64,000 nucleotides of DNA from Lepidodermella squamata (lineage: Eukaryota > Gastrotricha): positions 3,720,001-3,784,000 of the forward strand of contig JBLDXI010000015.1 of NCBI GenBank assembly GCA_047495785.1, read 5' to 3'. Every line of letters starts with the position of its first letter. Position 1 is the first letter of the stretch. Below the pieces are notes generated by a model. The model saw only the letters and a program-made list of their open reading frames with translations, was not told where the DNA came from and did not search any database. The position numbers were made by a program, and so were the translations under genes. Positions 1-11,500 of this stretch are shown one piece after another.

Positions 1-2200
1 CACACGGCTGAGAGACATGTACTTCAAAACCTGCTTTTTCTTTTGGAAAGAAAACAGGAGAACCGCAACCAAATGGTAGACGGTGCAGCCGAAGCACAGC
101 CACGTCAGGTATTTAACGTATTCGCTTAGTAAAATCCTTGTTTTAGTTTTCGGAACCAAATCTAACACGGCGGACTGGGTAACTGTCAGGGTTAGCAGAA
201 TAGTCACAGAGAAGCAAGACCTATCAGCGAGCTGAGGTGGCATCAAGAATGCGGTCAGGTCCAATATCCCCAAGACAAAAGTCGGCACCATCAAGTTGTT
301 GAAATAATAGTCGGGAATACGAGAAAGGGTTACAGTGAATCTAGCGACGGAAACATCCGCTCCTCGGAAACGAGTCTGGTCCAAGGTCTGGTTTTTGAAT
401 ACGAACCGCCACTCCGTTGTCTCATCCGCCTCTGACCAAAGGAATTGAGGATTAGTGAAAAGAAGCAAGTCAGTCGACCGTTGTAGGGTGAACGTCAACT
501 CGCAATTTTGCGTGTCGAATGGAAAGTTACTTAGCTCAAGTTGACATGTCGATGAGTAGAGGCCCTCTGATGTCCAAATGAACTCAAACGTACGATTGCC
601 TTTTGGATTGCCGACATTTTTCATTGAGACTGTCAGATCATCGCTGAAGTACCCGCCACCTCTGTATATGTCTGACGAAGCACTGCTGACATATCGAAGC
701 CCAGGTACCCAAATGTCTTGACGGGAGGAGACATAGACCAAGTCGTAGGCGGTTGTCGGAATCACGTCCGAACTACTCTCTGGGCACGTTGAAACCTGCC
801 ACTTGAGAAGAATAATCCCAAGAACGTTCATCGCTTCATTCACAGTATCGATTTCAGCTAGTCGATGTATCTGGAATGCGATCAAGATCGGGATTGGTTT
901 ATCGTAGACAGGAGGGGCGATTCTCAGGGCTTGGAAATCGCTGCATCTCGTCATGACATTTTCGGTCGTTTCTTTAGCGGGCGAAGTTTGCTTCGGGTAG
1001 CATTTTGGAATCAAGTCTTCTATGACTTTTGGCGGTTTGGTGTTCTCACATCCTTCCAGAGTAAGAACGGGCCGGGTAGTAGTTGGTGTCGACGCGGTTG
1101 TAGTTGTTGTCGTTGTTGTTGTCGTAGTTGTCGATGTTGTCGTAGCTTTCATAAAAAGAAGTATCTCATATTTATTAGTAATTTCTCCGCTGTTGTTTAG
1201 CTTACGAGAGATGCATGTAATAGCTACCGCCATTTCGACATGAAGCTTGCAGGTGTCATGATTGGGGGAGTAATTTCCGCATGTTGCGATATCCGGTTCG
1301 TTCCCAGTAGAACACACGACGTCATCGAGCAAGACAACAGGCTTATCCATGCGGCTTGGAGCAAGACTGTTATCAATAGGTACACCATCACTGCGAATAA
1401 AATCAAATTATTAGAAAATTTCTTGAACACAAATTGAGAATATACGGATATCCGAGCGCTTTGCATACTGCTTTAGCTGCCTTGTCATTGAAGTTCGGAT
1501 TATCGTTGCAAATTACACCCCAAATCCTGTCACTAGCAAGATAGTATTCGAGAATTCCTGAAGACCCATTGCCGTATATACGGTACTTTGAGCTTGGATT
1601 TCCTGTGAAGAATACTTGATATCTTACACCTCTAACTTCTTTTCGCAATACCTTGTTCGCAGGGAGGAGCATCCCCGCAGCAAACGGCAGCCACTTGATT
1701 GACTGTGCTGCAGTATAGGTAGCCGGTAATTTTATCCCCTGCGCAGGTAGCAATGTCCGCTTCGCTTCCAGTTTGACAAATCACGTCATTCAGCATAAAT
1801 GGCAGAGGTGATGTCGGTCTATCAACCCAAGCGTACTTGTTCAGCAAACTTCTTCCAGTGCTGTAAAACGGAAGTTCTTTTAATTCTACCATGATGAATT
1901 AATGGCAACTATAATCTCACGAGTGCCCAAGAGCTCGACAGGCTGCCTTGGCAGCTAAATCGTTGAAGTTCGGATTATCGTCACAAATGTATGTCCATCT
2001 ATTATTCGGGGTGTCGTAGTACTCGAGGAGGCCGAAATTTTGGCCACCTGTTATCCGATACAATGGTGAGGCTGCGTCTCCTCCTGTTTCATAAATATGC
2101 GTTCATTTGCACATTAAGAATTTAGATTTTGCTTCTCATCCTCACCTGTCGATAAGTAAGCAATACATAGAATCAATAGCATCACGAAACATTTAAGCAT
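1..2200 (-). CDS. SRCR-domain Cys-loop ligand-gated ion channel, copy 1 (3' end beyond window)
   Basis: Exons on the minus strand: 2146-2200, 1921-2083, 1652-1860, 1446-1602, 1206-1390 and 1145 to the window edge. It starts MLKCFVMLLILC, a signal peptide. Two SRCR (scavenger receptor cysteine-rich) domains follow, then a Thr-rich linker (about 1030-1145), then a Cys-loop receptor with the FPFD.Q.C loop signature and membrane segments M1 to M3; M4 is cut by the window edge. Exon sizes of 55, 163, 157 and 185 nt are identical to the paralogue at 6632-8893. Net length differences elsewhere are multiples of three, so the frame looks intact. The pore segment M2 reads VTQSAVLDL where copy 2 has VTQSDVLDL. 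Expected role: cell-surface ion channel gated by an unknown ligand. The SRCR-channel combination is seen in the sequence; ligand and function are not known. Confidence 0.85.
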
Positions 2201-3706
2201 CTCGACTTGACGTATATATTTGAACAAAAAAACCAAAGGTAAAGCACGGGTGCTGGATTCGACTGAAGTGAGAAGTTCGATGATCAGGAAGAAGGAAATT
2301 AACATCAGGATGGCTTTGCTCGATATCTGTATCAAATACTGCATCCTCGCTGCTGAAGGATTATTTTTTTCCAATATTTTTCGCAATGTTTACTGTCTAT
2401 TTTAAGCGAATGGAAAAATATTAAATTTATCTGTCGCAGAATTTGAAAAAACTAATTTGAGTGAAGATTCTCGAAGGCCATAGAATATAAATGGCTGCGT
2501 CCTTAAAGGGACATTCCGATCCCGTGGTTTTGTTGTTTTGTCGTCACTGTGACAGCTTCCAAGCTTCAAACCTATCAGATAGGGTTATGGTGCTTTCACT
2601 AATGCGTCCGATGAGCGTCCGACGTTTTCGGCGGCCGAAGTTTAGTAATAGGCGCCCAAAGCAGCGTAATAAGGGAATACTCTATGGCAAACCATGGAGA
2701 AATATAATTCCCACATGGTTGGTTATTTTGTGCTTCAATGGAAAATGTGTATCCGCCCGGTGTTTCCGCACGCTCACGCGTTAACGGTGGATCTTTTATT
2801 TTTAATTTCTGTTAAAATCCAAATCACTGAATTACTGGACGAAATAGACTCCATTAAGGGATTGGACTAGCAAAGCAAAAATTTGAAGCAAAGAAAGCAT
2901 TTTAATCCATTTTTATTGAACGCTTAAACTGTGAGAGATGAGCTTAAAAACAATCAAAAGTCAGTTCTGGATATTTGACATGCACCGTGCAGTTATTTAC
3001 TTAATAACTGGCGTCGACCGTGAACTGGCGTGATTCAAACCGCTTCATCAAGCTGGTCAGGATCATAGCCCAGCATTCTCTATCTCCATGCGAAAATTTG
3101 TTAAAATCGGCGACCTTTCAACTAAAAAATTCGTTGAAAATGAGCTATTTTTGTACATTTTTTCGCTGAAATTTTTCAGCTTTAGAAGGGTGCCAAGGCT
3201 TAGCCGATGCATATATCGGCCTAACCTTTTGCAGTTTAGAAGTTCAAGACCAGGTCTATTCATCAAAAAGTGGAGAGTCAGATTTGAAGTAGTTCAGCCG
3301 GAGAAAAGTTTTGCCGAAATGTTGTGGTTTAGCCCGAGAAAAGTGCGCAAAAAAATTACGCGCATTTTGTGACAAGATCCGGCCTAAAAAAACCGCTTCG
3401 AAATTAATGTTTGAAGTTTCCAGCGTGAGTTTCGTCTCTTGTACCGTAATCCGGTACAACTTTGAACAAGTTTTTTTCGGGAATTTTCAAGGAAGAGACT
3501 GTGGGGGCTGTGTTGAGGAAACTTGCTAGATCTCAACGAGACCTCTATTCTGTAAAATTCCCAAGCTGTAGATCCCCATGGTTTCAGAGAAAAGCTGATT
3601 TGCGTGAAATGTTCAAATAGTTGTACCTGTTCAAAGCGCTGTGAAATCTCGTTTCTGCCCTCAACACCTTTAAGATTTCCTTAATTCCCCCCCCCCCCCC
3701 CCCCCC
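2201..3706. other. Intergenic, no gene seen
   Basis: Between the start of copy 1 of the SRCR-channel gene and the CACTA-like element. I see no convincing exon, RNA gene or delimited repeat. Short open frames around 2491-2784 and 3088-3529 have no recognisable protein character. It ends in a run of 21 consecutive C (3687-3707). Confidence 0.5.
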
Positions 3707-3707
3707 C
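3687..3707. repeat. Poly(C) tract, 21 C
   Basis: An uninterrupted run of 21 cytosines directly abutting the left end of the inverted-repeat element at 3707-6186. The right flank of that element also begins CCCC, so the tract may be the insertion target. Confidence 0.95.
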
Positions 3708-4019
3708 ACTCTTAGCCATATCACGGGTAAAGTGTAAAGAAAAATCACGCATCACGCAGGCGTGACGGCTAGAAACGGCATTGAGCCGTGGTTACTCGTT
3801 ACTTGTCACGTATTTTGGCGACTAAAATTGTCTATTCTCAGCTATCCGTTGCAAGCCGTCATATTTCTTTACAATCGAACGGCTTGTCTACGCATCACGG
3901 GTAAAAGGAGCGTTACTTGCCGTTAGAAGCCGTCTCTATCCGTTGCTTGCTATTTTCCAAAATCACGGCTACAAAACGCGTTACTTGCCGTCACTCATAA
4001 TTTATTATTCGTTACATAG

Positions 4020-4246
4020 CGTGAGCAAGCCATTAGAAGGCGTTACGGGCTAATATTATCCATATAGGGTACCAATCCACCTTGAAACCTGGTGCCAAGA
4101 CTGCTACCCGCTGACCTTGAGACATGAAAGTCGAAACTTCCAAGTCTCAGAAGTAACAGGTAGCAGCCCTGAAACCAGATTTCAAGGAGATTGGTACCCT
4201 ATATGGATAATATTAGCCCGAAACGCCTTCTAATGGCTTGCTCACG
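4020..4246. mobile_element. Foldback/MITE nested in the CACTA-like element
   Basis: Nearly the whole 227 bp is an inverted repeat: arms begin CGTGAGCAAGCCATTAGAAG at 4020 and end with its complement at 4246, continuing through the matching 'attatccatatagggtacca' block and, less well, to the centre. It is flanked on both sides by TAG (4017-4019 and 4247-4249), a likely target duplication. Confidence 0.75.
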
Positions 4247-4372
4247 TAGAATTGACAAGACATTTTCAACATAATTAGAGTAATTTAGACATTTGAGAAA
4301 GAGTCATCTTAGCACAACATCAAGCACAAACAGCACAACATCAAAAGTTAGACTTAACTTGTCATAATTTGG

Positions 4373-5455
4373 TTCACGTAGAAACACCGCCTTGACCTCG
4401 CCCAGCACCAAGACCAGAGCCACCGCCGCCCGCCTCCTCTGCCATGACGTCTTGTTTAGGACGACTCGGCCGGGTCGGACCAGTTGTCACTAAAAATAAG
4501 TATTTAAATATTTATTTAATTTCGGAAGAGTTGTCGCTGTACGAGTTGACATTTCACCAATATTTTAGCTATACTCCGGGCCAGTATTAGTTCCATACGG
4601 CCCCCAAGCGTCAGTTGCGCAATTGGAGGGTAAACGCTCTAAATTCGTTTGCTCTAATTTCGTTTGCTCTTATTTCGTTGCTCAAAAGCCCTTGCTCAAT
4701 TTTCGTTGCTCAGTTTTCGTTTGCTCAATTGACATAGAACTACACAAAGAACAAAATGAAAAATAATATTTTAAACGTAAATGCGATACTTTTGAAATAT
4801 ATTTTTAAAATTGAACCATTCAAGGAAATATTCATGGAAATATGAATACTTCTATTTTGAAAATGTTGAAAATTTGGTAAACCTTATTATTACAAAAACT
4901 AGTGAAAATTATTGAAAATTCAAATTGCAACCTTTCCTTCAAGTAAAGGCCTCGACGTCAATTGGCTAGGCCCGGCCTGACTTGCTTCCGGAATCGGAGG
5001 CTGGTTTGACGCCGGCTGCAGAATTGGTAGATGAGACGGCTCTTGAGACGGCGCTTGAGGTGGAAGTTTGATACGGTCCGAGGCTTGAAGTGAGTGACCC
5101 AGCAGGTTGTAGTTGGGAACAGCCATTGCTTGGCCCTTTGGGTTGTAGTTGATAGGTGCCACCACCTGGCCATGCGGGTTGCCGTAATTTTGAACAGCCA
5201 TAAACTGAATCTGAGTAGTTGATTCATGAGCAAGCATCGCCTGTTGCCCATGCCCAATGTAACCCACGTCGATTGACGCGCGCCATACAGCCCACTCGAT
5301 CCATGCGCGTGATCGCCGGAGAACGACGGCATCAACGGTTGTTGAAATGACTGGGCTGCTCATTTGACTGCCCTGAATTCGCTTGCAGCTACACATTTAT
5401 AAACTATATTTTTATAAAACACATTATCAGATAAATTACCTGAGGAGTGTTAGAC
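4373..5455 (-). pseudogene. Gene-like fragment inside the transposon, frame disrupted
   Basis: On the minus strand a start MSNTPQ at 5455 is followed by a good donor (gtaatt), then a Q/P/N-rich stretch (about 5390 down to 4920). The Q/P/N-rich part switches frame at least twice, around 5340 and 5240. It ends with PSQLTSRPLLEGKVAI and a stop. A last candidate exon at about 4380-4491 has a clean acceptor and reads PTRPSRPKQDVMAEEAGGGG up to a stop. The composition looks like a disordered host protein rather than a transposase. I infer a captured, decayed gene fragment; the original gene is not recognised. Confidence 0.35.
4640..4735. repeat. Degenerate tandem repeat of TTCGTTTGCTC
   Basis: About six imperfect copies of an 11-12 bp unit (TTCGTTTGCTC / TTTCGTTGCTCA) in direct orientation, inside the CACTA-like element. 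Confidence 0.6.
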
Positions 5456-6186
5456 ATCCCAAGCAGAAGAGAAATGATGTTGATAATTCGAATAAATCAA
5501 GAAATGAATTCAAACCTTTTTCAAACTCAAATTGTTTGATGAGACGACACTTTGACGCTCTAAAAACGTTGGGCAAAACTTGAAGTTAGCTCATTACTGA
5601 GACGTAATTAGCCTGCTATAGTTAACGAGGCAGTCATTACGAGCAATCAATACAACTCAATCGACCAAATGAAACGCAATGATAAAAATGATTTAGAAAT
5701 TTCAACTCCAACGGAGTCAAGAGTCAAGTCATCAAAAAACAAACTTCTCGAAAAATTGAAGTTTTATTTGTGTATGAAAACAAGTCAAATGAATGAAGGC
5801 AGTGTGTCTTGCCTTATCAGGTTACGCAACATGTGGTGTAAATTAGCTTTCGTGACGCGTTGATGACAGATAAATAAGGTTTTGCCGTTTTTTTCCGTCG
5901 CTCGTCACGCAGACAGTAATTTTGCTGTTATATCGCATAAAAAAGCCGTGACAAATGCCGTAGACATGCCGTTACGCATTTTTTGGGCGACGGGGCTGTC
6001 GGGCCTAAGGGACTTTGTGATGGCTGGAGACGGCTAGTAACAGCAGTTGACGGCTAGTGGGTCGCCGACCTGAAAAAAAATCCACGGCTAATCACGGCTA
6101 AATCACGGCTAAACCCGTTACAAGCCGTTACATGCCGTAGGATTGTTAAAGGAGAGGTGTCGCAAGCCGTGATTTGGCTCAGTGTG

Positions 6187-6631
6187 CCCCGTTCTGGAAC
6201 CCCGAGCGAGTTTGGCGCAGCCAAACGAATCGAGGGGTTTCAGACTACGTTCTCTATGAGGGATGTAACCCCATGGGGACCAAATGGTTTGTTGATGAAT
6301 CGAAAACCAAGTAAAAAATGTTCGATTATTTACTTTCCAAGCGTCACAAGAAATCCAAATTGTAGATGTTTATCAAAAATAAACTAGACCCCAGTAGTTT
6401 CTACATTATTTCACAAACAAAATCACGAAGTTACGCGTGCCAAGGTACAATACAACAAATTAATAGAAGATTCTTTGCCATAGCACTTTTACAGATTCAA
6501 ACACTATTCTGCGAATCCACCGAAATACCAATTAATCAAGCTTTCAAACGACAAGCAAATGGTACCGGGGCACCATATTATTTACATTGTCAACTGTCAA
6601 GAAGTTTACATCTACGAGAATGGACGATCAT
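6187..6631. other. Intergenic with a strong stem-loop at about 6197-6241
   Basis: Downstream of the SRCR-channel copy 2 stop codon (transcription towards lower coordinates). At 6197-6241 an imperfect palindrome pairs GAACCCCGAGCGAGTTTGGC with a complementary arm across a GCA loop. No gene seen. Confidence 0.45.
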
Positions 6632-8893
6632 TCAAATCAGCTTTGCCATTGACGCGATGTAAACATGAATTGCAATAAAACCCGCAATACCAAGAGCGAG
6701 TAGTGCCAAATCGAGCAGACGGCTGATAGACATGTACTTCAAAACCTGCTTTTTCTTATGGAAAGAGAATAGGAGAACCGCAACCAAATGGTAGACGGTG
6801 CAGCCGAAACACAGCCACGTCAGATATTTAACGTATTCGCTGAGTAAAATCCGTGTTTTAGTTTTCGGAACCAGATCCAACACGTCAGATTGGGTAACTG
6901 TCAGGGTTAGCAGAATAGTCACAGAGAAGCAAGACCTATCAGCGAGTTGAGGTGGCATCAAGAAGGCGGTCAGATCCAATATCCCCAAGACAAAAGTCGG
7001 AACCATCAAGTTGTTGAAATAATAGTCGGGAATGCGAGAAAGGGTTACAGTGAATCTGACAACGGAAACATCCGCTCCTCGGAAACGAGTCTGGTCCAAG
7101 GTCTGGTTTTTCGATACGAACCGCCACTCCGTTGTCTCATCCGCCTCTGACCATAGAAACTGGGGATTTGTGAAAACAAGCAAATCAGTCGAACGTTGTA
7201 GGGTGAACGTCAACTCGCAATTCTGCGTGTCGAATGGAAAGTTACTTAGCTCAAGTTGACAGGTCGATGAGTAGAGGCCCTCTGATGTCCAAATGAATTC
7301 GAACGTGCGATTGCCTTTTGGATTGCCGACATTTTTCATTGAGACTGTCAGATCATCGCCGAAGTTCCCGCCAATTCTGTATATGTCTGACGATGCACTG
7401 CTGACATATCGCAGCCCAGGCACCCAAATGTCTTGACGGGAGGAGACATAGACCAGATCGTAGGCAGTCGTCGGAATCACGTCCGAACTACTCTCTGGGC
7501 ATGTTGACACCTGCCACTTGAGAAGAATAATCCCAAGAACGTTCATCGCTTCATTTACAGTGTCGATTCCAGCTAGGCGATGGATCTGAAATGCGATCAG
7601 GATCGGGATGGGTTTGTCGTAGACAGGAGGGGCGATTCTCAGGGCTTGGAAATCGCTGCATCTCGTCATGACGTTTTCGCTCGTTTCCTTAGCGGGTGAA
7701 GTTTGCTTCGGGTAGCATTTCGGAATCAAGTCTTCTATGCGTTTTGGTGGATTCTTATCTTCACATCCTTCCAGTGTAAGAACAGGCCTGGTGGTAGTTG
7801 GGGTCGACGTAGTCGTCGTAGTTGTCGAAGTGGTTGTAGTTGTTGTCGTCGTAGCTTTCATAAAAGAAAAATCATCTCATATGAAATTCTCCGGTGCTGT
7901 TCAACTTACGCGGGATGCAATTTACAGCTGCAGCCAAGTCCACACGAGTCTGGCAGACGGGGTGATTGGGAGAGGGATTGCCGCATAATGTGATATCCTC
8001 TACGTTCTCTGCAGGGCATACAACATTATCGTACAAGTAAACGGCCTTGTTCATGCGGGCTGTAGGGAGATTGTTTGCCATTGCAGTACCACCACTGCGA
8101 AAATACAAAATATATACATCCTCACGGACAAAATTTGTTAAAAAATTACATGTATCCAAGCGATTTGCATGCAGCTTGTGCGGCATTGTCATTAAAGTTC
8201 GGATCATCGTTGCAAATCAAACCCCAAATCCTGTCAGCAGCTCGATAGTATTCGAGAATTCCTGAAGACCCATTGCCATAAATACGGTACTTGTTGATTG
8301 GGGTTCCTGTGGAGAATTATATGATCCTAGAAGGCTTTACCATATCACAGGGTGTACCTTGTTCGCAGGGATGATCGTTGCCGCAGCAAACCGCGGCTGC
8401 TTGGTCTATATTGCTGCAAGCTAGCGCACCGTTCTTGTTCGCCCACGGTCCACAAGTTGCTATATCCGTTTCTTTGCCAGTTTGGCAAAGGATATCATTC
8501 AGCAAAAACGGTTTATCAACCACTGCTGGTCTATCAACCCATGCGTACTTGTTCAGCAAAGTCTTTCCAGTTCTGTGAAAAGCCATTTATCTATATCTTA
8601 ATGGAAATTTCAACGATATTTTTACGTGTATCCAAGTGATCGACAAGCCGCTTCGGAAGCTAAATCGTTGAAGTTAAAATTGTCGTCACAAACGTAGGTC
8701 CATCTATTATTAGGTGTGTCGTAGTACTCGAGAAGGCCGAAATTTTGGCCACCTGTTATTCGATACAATGGTGAGGCCGCATTCCCTCCTGTCAGGAAGA
8801 TTTCTCATCAAAGATTCACTTATTAATTGTTTTCTTACCGATGGATAAATGGGCAACAGATAGAATTAATATTTCGAAGTCTAACTTGGCCAT
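6632..8893 (-). CDS. SRCR-domain Cys-loop ligand-gated ion channel, copy 2 (complete)
   Basis: Six exons: 8839-8893, 8626-8788, 8358-8572, 8150-8306, 7910-8094 and 6632-7854 (1998 nt, 665 residues). Signal peptide about 1-18; first SRCR domain about 22-140 and second about 148-258, each split by an intron; Thr-rich linker from about 259. The channel extracellular domain follows, with a Cys loop (C, 13 residues including FPFDTQ, C) at about 457-471. Four membrane segments lie near 537-559, 565-583, 601-623 and 639-660. The M1-M2 region reads ADRSCFSVTILLTLTV: an acidic residue at -1', basic at 0' and Leu at 9' fit a cation-selective pore rather than the anion-type PAR motif. No vicinal cysteine pair of the nicotinic alpha type is seen in the binding region. 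The domain fusion is direct observation; ligand and selectivity are inferred. It shares all exon boundaries with copy 1, so the two are a tandem duplication. Confidence 0.93.
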
Positions 8894-9449
8894 GCTAAAG
8901 CTCCAAATGCAATTCGATCGAACAAAAAAAGCAATTTTTTAAATTTTCTGGCAGCTCATGTGAGGAGCAATCGGCAAACCGGAAATGCGAACAGCAGCGA
9001 GAAGATATTTCACAGTTATCGCCATCAAATATTAAATTTTCACGTCTGGTTAGATTGTAAGATAAATATTTCACCTTCGGAATAATCTCTCTTTGTTTAC
9101 CATTCAGGCGAAAATGAAATTATTGCAACTTTGACTTATTGAATCGTCTCGAAATAAATTTATTTTAGACTTATTTATAGAATTTCGATCTCGTTACCTT
9201 TTTTATGGCCATAAGTATTGCTAGTGTCATTGATCAAATCTGTACTTACAAGGACGGTGCAGTTAAATAGGCATTGAATGAAGCATTGAAATCTGCCAAA
9301 ATAATTTATTAACGTATTTATCACGTGAAAAACTTGAATAGAGTCATAAAAAGCGCCGCCGACGCACTCGTTTTTCCGAGAACTGGAAACGGCCATGAAA
9401 AGGCAGAAAATTTCGAGAACTGCTGGTTGTACGCAACACGCAGCTGATA
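8894..9449. promoter_or_regulatory. Divergent intergenic region
   Basis: This 556-bp AT-rich gap separates the start of the minus-strand channel gene from the plus-strand GPEDPRI gene, so it should hold both promoters. I see no defined element in it. Confidence 0.4.
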
Positions 9450-11059
9450 ATGTCAAAAGACCCAGAGCGTTTCCCAAGCGGCCTTGTTATTATATTCATT
9501 TGCTTCCTGTTCGGGACAATCGCACTGATCTCCCAAATTCTGCCATTTAGTCTAAAAAATGATATTTTCAGCGGCAGTCGTACTTCGTTTCGGACGCAAA
9601 ATTCATCTTCCTTAAAGGATGCTGGAAAAGCGGAGTTTAGGTTCAAGCCGATCGGGTACTCGACCTACGACTTCACAATGCAGGGTATTCATTACGCGGA
9701 AAGTATTTGTGCAGGCGACGCATTTTTGGACTACGAGTCCGAGGCCGAAGTAACGTCATCAGTGCTATTCGAATTCTCGCCTTTGGTCAACGATCACGTG
9801 ATGCTGATGTTTGCCGACCATGTCCGCAATGAAACTTGGCTCGATAACGCGCACACATTCCCCATGCAAATCAGCTGTCATCCGGACGGAGCTTACCTCA
9901 CCTGTGCACTTCGAACTTGGCTGAGATTAACGCAGTGGGTTGGGTCGGTCTTTCCGGTTCGTAATCGTTTCCAAGACAGTTCGATGTATGTCCTGCAGCT
10001 GGACAGCGATTTGAAACCGGTTAGGAAATCCAAGCACTTTCTCGGGATCCCGACACCGGTTCAAGATTCTGAATATACTGGCCCAGAAGATCCGAGAATT
10101 GTCGCGATTAATGGATCGCTTTACATGAATTTCCTTATTGGTTACAACTATGGAATGGGAACAGGGACGAAAAGGTAGGTCGAAAAGGCGAATAACTTAT
10201 TGAAAATAATATCCTAAAATATTAGGCGGCAATTTCTATGGTCATTGGACGAAAGCGTTCTATACACTATTCGAGCGGATAATCTGAGAGACAGGCCGTC
10301 AGAAAAAAATTGGGCACCATGGGTCACCGAAAATAACGTTCTTCGCTTTGTCTACCAATTTCTACCGGTAATGAGAGTGATGGAATGCGATTTTTTACCA
10401 GAATTACCCGAACAATCTCGAGCTGTACATTGCAAATTCATCGCCGGCGATACTGGACAGATTGAGACTGCCGGATTTGTGCTACGAGGGGGTTCGCCTA
10501 TTGTTCATTACAAGGACGAATATTACATAACGCTGACGCATTCTGTATCACATTCAGGTGGCAGAAGTATGTTTCACCATTTCGATTGAGAGTCTTCTAT
10601 AAAAATGACGTTTGTTTAGAATATGCTGCTCAAATTACCCTGATGAACATGAAAGACTTTCGGGTTGTTTTCATCTCATCGCCAATCTTGATCAACCCAG
10701 ACATAATGCGAAGTACAAAAACGACAGATCCTGGTATAGTCAGACCGTTTCTATATGCTCGAAGCATTTTCCTGGAATCCAAGGACAGCTTGGTCATGAG
10801 TGCAGGCTTAAATGACAACCACAGCTTCCTCATCAGATTGCAGGGATTCTCTCTTCTCTTGGGTATGAAATTTATAAAATCATTTTTATCGAAAATTAAA
10901 GTTTGTTTATTTCAAGAAAATGCAATGATTATCGATCGAAATGTCTCGGCTTGTAGAGAAAAGCTGGAGTTGGCGGCGAATGCGTTTGAGACTGCGTTGA
11001 CAAGAGTTAACGACAATATCTTGGATAATTTATTTCCTTTAAATGCTCCTCCAGCTTGA
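9450..11059 (+). CDS. GPEDPRI-family type II membrane protein, paralogue 1
   Basis: Four exons: 9450-10174, 10226-10566, 10620-10862 and 10917-11059 (1452 nt, 483 residues). A short cytoplasmic N-terminus is followed by one membrane segment (about residues 11-30, GLVIIFICFLFG), typical of a Golgi type II enzyme. The luminal part carries GPEDPRIVAINGSLYMNF, EKNWAPWV and LRGGSPIVHYKDEYYITLTH. The order 'GxEDPR - KNWxPW - RGGSP' resembles the five-bladed propeller of GH130 mannoside phosphorylases and related beta-mannosyltransferases; that link is inference from motif memory. The last exon ends NAPPA. An AATAAA signal follows at about 11071. Introns are 51-54 bp. Confidence 0.85.
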
Positions 11060-11490
11060 ATGTCTTTCAAAATAAAGCTCGAACAAAAAGAATATCAGAT
11101 TTTCTTGCCTTTGGTAAGGAAATAAAATAATAATGTCGAATTATCGAGTTTCATTTGAAAATCGACCTAACCGATTCAATAAACGGCCGATTGAGATATT
11201 TTGCACCCGGATCGGATAGCCGTAGTGCAGGCTTGCTAGGAGGGTGTCTGAAATGAGAGGGAAACATTAGGACAGGATCAATAGGGTGGATGCAACAGAC
11301 AAACCTTATACGAGCGTTTCAGGACCGCCGTCCCAATTCAGAAAACCAAGCCAAATCATATTTTTCGGACAGGCTTCTTCATAAAAGTTCCTGTGTCCAG
11401 TCCCCAGCGCTTAGCCGTGAGAGAGGCACATTCTAAAATAAAATCAAGGTTATAGAAATTTCATAGAATTCCGAATTGATTAGAATTATT
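11060..11490. other. Intergenic, no gene seen
   Basis: Downstream of paralogue 1. I see no convincing exon, RNA gene or terminal repeats. Confidence 0.4.
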
Positions 11491-11500
11491 ATTCGAATTT

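Larger units (their letters stand above)
3707..6186. mobile_element. CACTA/EnSpm-like DNA transposon, non-autonomous or decayed
   Basis: The ends form a 20-bp inverted repeat: CACTCTTAGCCATATCACGG at 3707-3726 and its complement at 6167-6186, 17 of 20 positions matching. Both flanks are runs of C, compatible with a 3-4 bp target duplication. Inside each end (about 3720-4010 and 5870-6165) many short subterminal words recur in both orientations, mainly ACGGCTA, GCCGTTAC and CGTTACTTGCCGT. CACT-starting termini, short target duplications and dense subterminal repeats are the known hallmarks of the CACTA superfamily; the assignment is inference. No transposase is visible. The interior holds a foldback element (4020-4246) and fragments of a gene-like sequence (4373-5450). 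Confidence 0.55.

Noticed and set aside
1022-1243. Plus-strand Val-rich open frame opposite the channel linker
   Set aside because: It is the complement of the Thr-codon repeats (ACN) in the linker of the minus-strand channel gene; it has no homology or start context of its own.
2491-2784. 97-codon open frame in the left intergenic region
   Set aside because: No domain, signal peptide or splice context; composition not protein-like.
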